Part shown: in pieces, positions 18,238 to 25,624 of the stretch
Layout: every line of letters starts with the position of its first letter
Numbering within the stretch: position 1 is the stretch's first letter
Source: Spirochaetales bacterium
GTDB taxonomy: Bacteria > Spirochaetota > Spirochaetia > DSM-2461
Assembly: GCA_028533045.1 (NCBI GenBank)
Contig: JAQQAP010000008.1
Span: forward strand, 290,219-354,218
Reading direction: 5' to 3'
Length of the DNA: 64,000 bases
Notes under the pieces: model-generated
Told to the model about the DNA's origin: nothing
What the model saw: the letters and a program-made list of their open reading frames with translations, nothing else
Databases searched by the model: none
Translations under genes and position numbers: made by a program

Positions 18238-18858
18238 TCAAAGAAGGTTTATAACCGACTCAAACCTATCAATCACCCGATACTCCCCCGCCCCATTCAG
18301 CTCCTGATGCCCCCGAGAGTAAAGAAGACAGTCCGCCCCAATTTCCCGGGCCACCTCATAGTCGTGGAGAGTATCGCCAATCACAGTCAGACTCTTTGCC
18401 CCGCTGCGCCCTATCCAGTCACGGGCGAGGTCAACCTTCGATTCGGCATAAATATGGGTGAGCCCTAAAATCTCCTCAAAGTGAGAATCAATATCAAAGG
18501 CTTCCAGTTGTTTAAGCAGATTTTCCCGTTTGGAAGCGGAAAGAATGATTTGCCTGTAGCCTTTCCTCTTCAATTCGGATAACAACTCCTCCACCCCGTC
18601 GGACAAAGGACACTCCCGGCTCAAACGGTGGTAGGTCTCGATAAACTCCCCCGCCAAAAGGTCAAAGGGGGTCTTTTCAAAATCAAACCCAACGGCCCGG
18701 TAATAATCGATCACGGGAAAGGTGAATTTGCTTCGGTACTCCTCTTCGCTTTGGAGCAAGGGCAATTCGTACTTTTCCAGAAGCTCATTCATGGCGGCAA
18801 TGCATACGGCCACATCGTTAAATAGAGTCCCGTTCCAATCCCAGATTATGTATTTCAT
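18238..18858 (-). CDS. HAD-superfamily hydrolase (phosphoglycolate phosphatase-like)
   Basis: A 206-residue HAD phosphatase. Motif I is WDWNGTLFND (residues 6-15), with the nucleophile Asp7 but Asn at the +2 position instead of the usual Asp. Motif II is IILSASK (~97-103), motif III the Lys in ESKVDLA, and motif IV TVIGDTLHDYEVA (~156-168). A helical cap (~15-80) fits subclass I. The DWN variant recurs in a HAD subgroup, so it is not necessarily inactive. Its start overlaps the S51 peptidase gene by 41 bases, showing it is the last gene of the 21260-18238 operon. Confidence 0.8.
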   Translation of the reverse strand: MKYIIWDWNGTLFNDVAVCIAAMNELLEKYELPLLQSEEEYRSKFTFPVIDYYRAVGFDFEKTPFDLLAGEFIETYHRLSRECPLSDGVEELLSELKRKGYRQIILSASKRENLLKQLEAFDIDSHFEEILGLTHIYAESKVDLARDWIGRSGAKSLTVIGDTLHDYEVAREIGADCLLYSRGHQELNGAGEYRVIDRFESVINLL

Positions 18859-19576
18859 AGCCTATTCCCTCCTCTAATGGCTCTTCCCTATATTCATCCC
18901 CATTCCAGTAACACTTCCACACATGGGCCCCCTCCCGGGAGCTAAGGGCAAACAGGACTCCTTCACGAACTTCCAGTGCGGCACAATTATCAATCCCCAA
19001 ACCGATTAACCCGGTTCCCTTAAGAGCCTCTTTGAAGCCCGGTCTTCGATCCGCCTCCCCGTCAAAATGGGGGCAGACCGTAAGAGGATGGAAGTCCAGA
19101 GATGAAATAAGAGTAAGGGGAGCTCCGGGATTATCAAATTTGAGCGTATCGGACAGGGCCTTACGGAACCAACAAATCGCTCCGGCACTCAGACCGCTTA
19201 ACACGAGTCCCCTTTCATAGGCCTCTTTAAGCAGAATATCCACACCCCGTGCCTTCCAAGCCTTAATCATGGAAACCGGGTTCCCCCCGCCCACATAGAC
19301 AGCATCGGCCCAGTCAATTTTTGCTGTGATTTCGTCTGAAGAATCGGGAGTCTCAACAAGACGCAGAACGTCAACAGAACAGCCCAATCGTCCCCCGTAA
19401 TGCTCAGTAAAAACATCGACATACCTTTCCGAATCACCGGAAGCAGTGGGAATAAATAGAATCTGCGGTCTCTCCTTCCCGGTACACCCTATAATCCGTC
19501 TGTCAATTTCCGTCGTTTCCGGTTCACTGCCGCCATGGCCAATTTCCCCGCCCCCAATAGCAACTATACACCCCAT
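18818..19576 (-). CDS. Peptidase S51 / dipeptidase E-like protein
   Basis: A 252-residue protein of the class I glutamine-amidotransferase fold used by peptidase S51 (dipeptidase E, cyanophycinase). The N-terminal strand MGCIVAIGGGEIG, the YVGGGNPVSMIKAW loop, and the nucleophilic Ser elbow GLSAGAICWF are all present, followed by FHPLTVCPHFD with a candidate catalytic His. Family members cut Asp-containing dipeptides or cyanophycin-like polymers; the substrate here is unknown. It lies downstream of an AEC transporter (31-base gap) and overlaps the HAD gene. Confidence 0.78.
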   Translation of the reverse strand: MGCIVAIGGGEIGHGGSEPETTEIDRRIIGCTGKERPQILFIPTASGDSERYVDVFTEHYGGRLGCSVDVLRLVETPDSSDEITAKIDWADAVYVGGGNPVSMIKAWKARGVDILLKEAYERGLVLSGLSAGAICWFRKALSDTLKFDNPGAPLTLISSLDFHPLTVCPHFDGEADRRPGFKEALKGTGLIGLGIDNCAALEVREGVLFALSSREGAHVWKCYWNGDEYREEPLEEGIGYEIHNLGLERDSI

Positions 19577-19606
19577 ATCAAAATCCCCCGCTTTAGGCTT
19601 TCGCCC

Positions 19607-20524
19607 TCAAGCAAAAATCCCCACCACAATAGGAATGGTCACAAAGGAAACCAGCGTACTCAAAGCGATGGCCGATGCAATAAACCGGTTGTCCAGATCA
19701 AAAACCTGCCCCATCACCAGGGTCCCCGCCGCCACGGGCATGACCGACTCGATAAGCAGGCTCTTGCGGCTCATATCATCCAGCATGGGAAGGATAAGTA
19801 CGGTAAGGGAGATGGCCGCCAGGGAGACGGCGGTACGGATAAAGGTGAGCGGGAGGAGGCGCTTGATGTCGCCAAAGCTGTCCCGCAGGGAGATGGACAT
19901 TCCCACTGTAAAAAGAATGAGGGGTACGGTCATCTGCCCAAAGGAGCGAACGAAGTAAATGAGGTCCTCCGGGAGAGCGAGGCCGGTCAGGTTCAGAACA
20001 AGTCCCAGGACCACCGCCCCCAGGGAGGGAATCAGGTTCATGGCTATATTTTTCCCCTGCCCTTTGAAGGAGCCCTTTCCCCCGCAGGCCAGTAGGGTTA
20101 ATATGCTGTAAAGGTAGAGATTAGGCCACCAAAAGGCGCTAATAAAAATGCCCCTTTTGAGCCCGCCGTCCCCCAGAATGGCGTCAAGAACGGCCCAGCC
20201 GATGTAGCCGATATTTCCAAAGATAGTAACAATGATGATTTCCGCCCGGTGCCTCTTTATCCTCAAAAGGGCCGTTCCTCCCACGGCGATAAGCCAGGCT
20301 ATACCGGTAAACATGAGTGTGGAGAGGGAGACGGGCAGAAACTGCTGCACCGTGGACATGTCCGACTGATAGAGATTCAGGAAAATAAGGGCGGGAATGG
20401 GAATGCGGACACAAAAGAGGCGGACCGACAAAGCGTTCTTCTCGGGGAAATAGCCCCCTTTTTTTAGCCCGTAACCCAATATGATGGGCAGTGAGATTCT
20501 AAGCAGCGCCGAAAGTATCATCAA
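19607..20524 (-). CDS. AEC family transporter 1
   Basis: A 305-residue membrane protein with about ten hydrophobic segments and the auxin-efflux-carrier pattern: LPIILGYGLKKGGYF near the N-terminus, VRIPIPALIFLNLYQ, GNIGYIGWAV at mid-protein, and PVAAGTLVMGQVFDLD near the end. AEC transporters carry organic acids such as malate or malonate in bacteria. The start overlaps the upstream YhfC-like gene by 26 bases. It is distinct from the second AEC gene at 27434. Confidence 0.85.
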   Translation of the reverse strand: MMILSALLRISLPIILGYGLKKGGYFPEKNALSVRLFCVRIPIPALIFLNLYQSDMSTVQQFLPVSLSTLMFTGIAWLIAVGGTALLRIKRHRAEIIIVTIFGNIGYIGWAVLDAILGDGGLKRGIFISAFWWPNLYLYSILTLLACGGKGSFKGQGKNIAMNLIPSLGAVVLGLVLNLTGLALPEDLIYFVRSFGQMTVPLILFTVGMSISLRDSFGDIKRLLPLTFIRTAVSLAAISLTVLILPMLDDMSRKSLLIESVMPVAAGTLVMGQVFDLDNRFIASAIALSTLVSFVTIPIVVGIFA

Positions 20525-21260
20525 GTTCCTCCTTCCAGAAGTGAAGAATTCCCCACAGGGAGGCTCCCCCTACAATAAGGAGAAAGAGAATATGTCCCAG
20601 CCATCCGATGGAGGCCGCCGCCGACCCGGCTCCAAAGTAAAAGAAATCCAGCAAAACCGCTCCCCCCAGAAAGGCCCAGCCCTTCCCGGAACCGTTCCGA
20701 TAGAACTGAAAAACCAAAAGGGTCAGAAAAAGCTGAACCGGTACGGCCAGATAGAGGGAAATCAGCTCTAAAAAATAGGTGTAGGCCGGGGTCTGGAGGA
20801 TGAGCATCTGCACCCGGTCCACACTTTCCGCAGGGAAGCGATTCAGGTAGTCCGCCAGCATGCCCCATCCCTGAAGGGCTCCGGCGTAAATAAAGTTCAT
20901 GAACATTTCAAAGGCGTTTATGAGAAGAAAGGCAGCGGCCATGTAACCCAGAGCCAGGGAGATTCCCGTTTTGAGAGATCCCGTTTCCTCCTTACGGGGA
21001 AGAATAAGAAAGCCCGTTAACCGTCCCCCCTCCACGGCCAGGGCGGCGAGAAGCAGTCCCACCGGGGAGGCGGCGGGCAGGGCGGCCCGTATGTAGTAAC
21101 GAATGACCAGATAAAAAACGATAAAAACGGCGGTCCCCGTGAAAAAACTGTTCAGGGGAAAGGCTTTTTTCCTCCAGAGCAGGACAAAAATCGTCGGCAG
21201 GGGCAGCAACATTAAAAAAAAGGTGACCCCCATGGCAATAAAAATACTTGGTGAAACCAT
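20499..21260 (-). CDS. Multi-pass membrane protein, YhfC-like
   Basis: A 253-residue protein with about seven or eight transmembrane segments. It resembles the YhfC family of putative intramembrane glutamic/metallo-proteases, with acidic and polar residues inside membrane helices: AVEGGRLTGF (~75-84) and NAFEMFMNFIYAG (~114-126). I cannot confirm the full catalytic set, so the family is tentative. A GGGAGGGGAG site precedes the ATG, and a promoter is likely at 21293-21322. First gene of the minus-strand operon with the AEC transporter, S51 peptidase and HAD phosphatase. Confidence 0.5.
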   Translation of the reverse strand: MVSPSIFIAMGVTFFLMLLPLPTIFVLLWRKKAFPLNSFFTGTAVFIVFYLVIRYYIRAALPAASPVGLLLAALAVEGGRLTGFLILPRKEETGSLKTGISLALGYMAAAFLLINAFEMFMNFIYAGALQGWGMLADYLNRFPAESVDRVQMLILQTPAYTYFLELISLYLAVPVQLFLTLLVFQFYRNGSGKGWAFLGGAVLLDFFYFGAGSAAASIGWLGHILFLLIVGGASLWGILHFWKEELDDTFGAA

Positions 21261-21292
21261 AGTCTCCCCTCCCTCATTCCGCTATGGGGGGA

Positions 21293-21322
21293 ATTATCCC
21301 CGCTATGGGGAAAAAAAATCAA
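21293..21322 (-). promoter_or_regulatory. Probable promoter of the YhfC/AEC/S51/HAD operon
   Basis: Minus strand TTGATT (21317-21322), an 18-base spacer and GATAAT (21293-21298). The surrounding DNA repeats CGCTATGGGG twice (direct repeat), which could bind a regulator. Confidence 0.45.
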
Positions 21323-21378
21323 CCCCGAATTCGCTTTAATATTTTCATTTCCCCCAAATTGGACTATGATAGAAAATA

Positions 21379-22977
21379 ATGAGCAGTTCACAACTAAACT
21401 ATCCTGTTAAACTGCAGCTGCAGACACAGGAGAAGAAACAGACCCTTTCCCTTAAGAAAGGCCCTCAGAGAGAAAAAATAGATCTGGACCAGTTTGCGGT
21501 CCGGCTGGTTCGCAGCGGGAACTCCCTGCAGCCCCATATTACAGCGGATGAAGATGACACTCTTCACAGCCTGATTCTTACCATACCCCTGGGCGAAACC
21601 TGGGCTCCTCTTTTTAGAAAAGAGGATAGATCGGCCCATAGCAGCCTTCTTCTTCTGAGTGAGAATAATTCGGTTATGCAGATTAACCTTTCCCCCCGGG
21701 AGAAGGGTACTGTCAAGTTTACCCTCGATGAAAAGGGCGGCGCTCTGGAGATACTTTGGGATGCCCCTTTCCCTCTTAAAGCAAAAGAGGAATTGGACCT
21801 GCCCGAGATCCAGATGACCCTGCGGGACAAACGGGTTGAGCCGGTGCGTTTTGGACTGAGGAATCCCGCCGGTACCAATCTGAACAGGGGGCGGCTTTTC
21901 TCCTTTACGGGGCGGCCGGACCTGGAAGAGATTCGCCGGGATGTGAATGTTCTTTCCGCCGGCAAAAACCGTTTTGACTTTTTCCTTCTGGACTATGGCA
22001 CCGCCTCCGAATGGGGCGATTGGGACCAGCCTCTCCCGGCCTTTACGGAGGGAATCAATTCCCTTCCCGGCCTGGTAAGACCTTTGGGAGCCCTGGCGGG
22101 AGTCCGCTTATCCCCCCTCACCTGCTCGAAGAAGTCCGAATTCTATAAGAACGGAAAAGAACTTCTCCTGGGAAAAGGAAAAACCTTTAAAATCCTGTCC
22201 CAACCGGGAAACCCCATCCTGCAGCCCCTTGATATTACAAAGAAAGCGGTGCAGGAGCACATTGATAAAAGCCTGAATTACTATGTCTCCCGGGGGATAA
22301 AATTCATCCACCTGGACCACCTGGACCTGTTGTTCAGCGAGGCCGAATGGGAAACAGCTATGGAGCCCCAAAAACGGCTAAAACTGTTAACGGACTTGAT
22401 GGAACCCTTTAAATCACGGGGAGTCAAGTTCTCCACCACGCCCCTTCCGATTTGTGAGGAGTTGGACCGTTTTGATGTGATCTTTTCCGGACTGGACGAT
22501 CCACAGACGGGCTTTTCCGACCTCATGAACCTGGCGGTGAGCCTCAAAAACTCTCCCCCCCTCTCCCTGGGAAAACTCATCCTCTCCGATAAGGGTAAAA
22601 ACCGGGAGAAAAAGAGACGAAAAATCCACCTTCACAGCCAGTCCCTCCTAAACGGACCCTTCCTTTTGGGAGACAAGACCGATGACCTGGACGAAGGGCT
22701 TCTGGAATCCTGGAAAATATGGGCAACCGACCGCAAAGATCCTCTCCTTCCCCTGGAAGTTTCCGAATACGGCCTGGGACAGGGTGTTCTCCTTCTCATG
22801 AACCGGCAAAAGATGACTGCCATCCTGAATCTGGGCCGTAAAACCCGAGTGATATCCCTTAAAGAGGGAGAACTGGCCGGCAGCAGAGGGTACAGTCCCA
22901 GCGAAACGACTTCGCTCAAGAGCCGGGAACTGATCCTCCAGATGAACCGGGAAAGCTCCCACTACTTTAGGGTATGA
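21379..22977 (+). CDS. GH36/melibiase-like glycosidase-related protein
   Basis: A 532-residue cytosolic protein (no signal peptide). Residues 1-190 form a beta-rich region and ~190-450 look like a TIM barrel of the alpha-galactosidase clan: NRFDFFLLDYGTASEWGDW, then GIKFIHLDHLDLLF with a candidate nucleophile Asp, then GPFLLGDKTDDLDEG. A small beta domain follows. The match to GH36/clan D is from pattern only and the acid/base residue is not clear. The start is the ATG at 21379, 8 bases after TATGAT (21365-21370). Its stop overlaps the start of the RNase HII-like gene by 4 bases. Confidence 0.5.
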   Translation: MSSSQLNYPVKLQLQTQEKKQTLSLKKGPQREKIDLDQFAVRLVRSGNSLQPHITADEDDTLHSLILTIPLGETWAPLFRKEDRSAHSSLLLLSENNSVMQINLSPREKGTVKFTLDEKGGALEILWDAPFPLKAKEELDLPEIQMTLRDKRVEPVRFGLRNPAGTNLNRGRLFSFTGRPDLEEIRRDVNVLSAGKNRFDFFLLDYGTASEWGDWDQPLPAFTEGINSLPGLVRPLGALAGVRLSPLTCSKKSEFYKNGKELLLGKGKTFKILSQPGNPILQPLDITKKAVQEHIDKSLNYYVSRGIKFIHLDHLDLLFSEAEWETAMEPQKRLKLLTDLMEPFKSRGVKFSTTPLPICEELDRFDVIFSGLDDPQTGFSDLMNLAVSLKNSPPLSLGKLILSDKGKNREKKRRKIHLHSQSLLNGPFLLGDKTDDLDEGLLESWKIWATDRKDPLLPLEVSEYGLGQGVLLLMNRQKMTAILNLGRKTRVISLKEGELAGSRGYSPSETTSLKSRELILQMNRESSHYFRV

Positions 22978-23885
22978 TTCTAGGCGGCATTGATGAGGCC
23001 GGTCTGGGCCCCGTACTGGGACCCTACTGTGCCGGACTGACCCTTTTCTCCTCTTCCGGGGAGAACCTCTACGCCCTCCTTGCCGATGGGGTATCCTCCA
23101 CCCCCGAGGCGGGTAAAATCGCCGTGGGGGACAGCAAAAAGCTCTACACCCCTGCCAAAGGGATTAGGGAACTGGAAAAAAGCGTTTTGGCCTTCTACGG
23201 CCTTCTCCACGGGAAGGCGGATAATTTTGCCGACTTTCTCAATAATCTGAGCCATGACCCATGGAACGAAATACCCTGGTTCAAAGGAGCGGCCGAATTA
23301 AAACTGCCCCTCCTGGCCCCGGAAGAGGAGATCCAGCAGGGAACCACCCGGATTCAGGAAGTAATGGAGGCGAATGACATCCGCCTTAAACACATAGGCC
23401 TGCGTTTCATCATCGCTGCCGAATTCAACCGGGGGCTGGACAGATACAGCAACAAAAGCACCCTCTGCCAGGAACTGATTGGCCCATTTATGGAAGAAGC
23501 GCTTAAGGAAGATGATCTCATCCTGACCGTGGACCGGCAGGGGGGACGGCGCTTCTACGGGGACTGGCTTCTCTCTCTTCTTCCGGGAAAACCGCTCCAG
23601 GCCCTGGAAGAACTGGCAAAGGTCTCTACCTACCGCTCGGGGAACCGAACGATAAAATTCCTCGTAGGTGCCGACGGCTTTGCCCTGGAAACGGCTCTGG
23701 CCTCCCTCTTCGCCAAATACGCCCGGGAATGCGCCATGGTTCTTTTTAACCGCTACTGGCAGGAAAAAGCCCCGGAGCTTAAGAAGACCGCCGGTTACTA
23801 CAAGGACGGCATGCGCTTTGTGAAAGATTTGGAAACTTTGGGACTCTTACGGGAAAACCGGGATATTTTAATCCGGAAAAAATAG
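22974..23885 (+). CDS. Divergent ribonuclease HII-like protein
   Basis: A 303-residue protein that follows the RNase HII pattern end to end: GIDEAGLGPVLGP (D7, E8), DSKKL (53-57), a third acidic site in LTVDRQGG (D187), ADGFALETALASLFAKYARE (D234 onward, matching the AAASIlAK helix), and a C-terminal GYYKDGM where RNase HII has GYGT. RNase HII cuts RNA-DNA hybrids, notably at misincorporated ribonucleotides. This copy is ~90 residues longer, with insertions at about 60-130 and 190-225. It has G-L-G where the standard motif has an Arg after DEAG. ATGA overlap with the upstream gene implies translational coupling. Activity is uncertain. Confidence 0.65.
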   Translation: MILGGIDEAGLGPVLGPYCAGLTLFSSSGENLYALLADGVSSTPEAGKIAVGDSKKLYTPAKGIRELEKSVLAFYGLLHGKADNFADFLNNLSHDPWNEIPWFKGAAELKLPLLAPEEEIQQGTTRIQEVMEANDIRLKHIGLRFIIAAEFNRGLDRYSNKSTLCQELIGPFMEEALKEDDLILTVDRQGGRRFYGDWLLSLLPGKPLQALEELAKVSTYRSGNRTIKFLVGADGFALETALASLFAKYARECAMVLFNRYWQEKAPELKKTAGYYKDGMRFVKDLETLGLLRENRDILIRKK

Positions 23886-23938
23886 TTATTTTACCGCCCT
23901 CCGGGGTATATTGAATAAAAATCAACCGGCGGTGGTAC

Positions 23939-25615
23939 ATGACAATGAAATCTCTCAAACCAATCATAAGCTACGGAATATTTCTTCTCCTCCTCTCCGG
24001 CTGCTCGTGGTTTACAGGCTCCGAATCGACAAGTATTTATGACGATGCGAATCGATTAGACAGCAGCGGGATCGAATTGCCCATGGGGATGAATATTCCC
24101 GATATAAGCGCCAGCAATCTCTGCTATGTTTTTAGCGATGTAATGACCACGGCCAGTTCCTTCAAAACCTATGCCGGAAGCGAGTGGGAGTCGGGCTATA
24201 CCGATGAGATAGAAGTGGATGACGACGGCTACCCCACCTACCTCCCCCAATCTACCTCGGACGGTAACGAAAGCATGGTCCGCTTTATGATAAACGACAA
24301 CTATCCGGCGGGAAATTACCGTATTTTTTACGACGGGACCGGAACTCTAAGCGGCTATGCCGAGTCCGATGATGAAGGATACTATGTCACGCTCACAGGG
24401 AACGGGAATAATATCTGGATAAATATGGAGTACAGCGACGCCTCCGACCCCATAACCAATATGCACATCATCCACGAGGATTTTGCCGTGACCAACAACG
24501 ATGAATACGAGGCATTGGTGGAAGCGGGAGGTTACGATACCTTTCACTACCTGTTCCTGGAAGGACTAGAGGACTTTCACTGCCTGAGATTTATGGATTT
24601 GACCGGAACTAACGACAGTGAGGTAAGCGAATGGGAGGACAGAAGAAGTTCTACCTACTACACCCAGGCGGGGGAAACGGCCTGGGAATATATCATTGAC
24701 CTGTGTAACGAACTTCAATGCGACGCCTGGATTTGTGTGCCCCATGCCGCCAGCAACGACTACATCAGCACTCTGGCCCAGCTCTTCTATGATGACCTGG
24801 ACTCCAACCTGAAAGTCTATGTGGAGTACTCCAACGAGGTCTGGAACTGGCAGTTCGATCAAGCCTCCTGGCTCACCAATAACGGGAGCGATGACATCCC
24901 CGTGGCCGATGATGAGGTTCTGGCCGAACTGGAAGAGATTGGAGACGCGGGATACTACCAGTACAGAAAAATGGGCTATATGATGGCCCGAACCATAGGC
25001 TTATGGGAAGATGTTTTTGGTACCGAGAGCGAAAGAATAGTACGCATCGTTTCGGGCCAGCTGGGCTATGATGCCCTCAACAGTACCGTCCTTGACTGGG
25101 CCATGAACGAGTACTCCACCAACGTGGATGCCCTCACCTGTTCGGGCTATTTCTATTTCTCTACCACCCAGCATGAGGAGTGGGTAGAGCTTTCCGAAAA
25201 TAATGAGCTCAGCTACGCCCAAATGTACGAAGACGTCATGGAGAATTCCGAGGACGACGGTTCTTTTGACTGGGCCCGTTCCGCTGCGGCGATTGCCACC
25301 GACTACGGGGTGGATTATATCTGCTACGAGGGAGGGCAGCATATGCAGTCCTACAGCCAACTGGAGTGGGACTACAGCCAGATGCTCTACGACTTCCAGG
25401 TCACCAATTATATGTACAACCTTTATGTTAATAATTTCTCGGTCCAGACAGAGGAAGAGGTGGACTGCCAGCTCTTTATGGCCTATAACTACGCCTCGGA
25501 AAGGGAGAGCCAGTACGGTTCCTGGGGGCATCTGGAAAGTTTGGACCAAATCGAGGAAGGCTATTCCGATGCGCCCAAGTACGAAGCCCTTCTGGATATG
25601 AACACAGCCCAATAG
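23939..25615 (+). CDS. Acidic lipoprotein with glycoside-hydrolase-like TIM barrel
   Basis: A 558-residue lipoprotein. The signal ends in LLSGC (Cys22). Residues ~55-165 are beta-rich, then a barrel with strands CDAWICVPHAA, VYVEYSNEVWNW (candidate acid/base Glu), and YICYEGGQH (candidate nucleophile Glu), the layout of clan GH-A enzymes. EYSNEVWN recurs in uncharacterised secreted proteins of marine bacteria. The protein is very rich in Asp/Glu, suiting a salty habitat. An alternative start is the ATG at 23945, better spaced from GGTGG. Probably a surface polysaccharide hydrolase; substrate unknown. Confidence 0.6.
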   Translation: MTMKSLKPIISYGIFLLLLSGCSWFTGSESTSIYDDANRLDSSGIELPMGMNIPDISASNLCYVFSDVMTTASSFKTYAGSEWESGYTDEIEVDDDGYPTYLPQSTSDGNESMVRFMINDNYPAGNYRIFYDGTGTLSGYAESDDEGYYVTLTGNGNNIWINMEYSDASDPITNMHIIHEDFAVTNNDEYEALVEAGGYDTFHYLFLEGLEDFHCLRFMDLTGTNDSEVSEWEDRRSSTYYTQAGETAWEYIIDLCNELQCDAWICVPHAASNDYISTLAQLFYDDLDSNLKVYVEYSNEVWNWQFDQASWLTNNGSDDIPVADDEVLAELEEIGDAGYYQYRKMGYMMARTIGLWEDVFGTESERIVRIVSGQLGYDALNSTVLDWAMNEYSTNVDALTCSGYFYFSTTQHEEWVELSENNELSYAQMYEDVMENSEDDGSFDWARSAAAIATDYGVDYICYEGGQHMQSYSQLEWDYSQMLYDFQVTNYMYNLYVNNFSVQTEEEVDCQLFMAYNYASERESQYGSWGHLESLDQIEEGYSDAPKYEALLDMNTAQ

Positions 25616-25624
25616 GTTCGGTTC

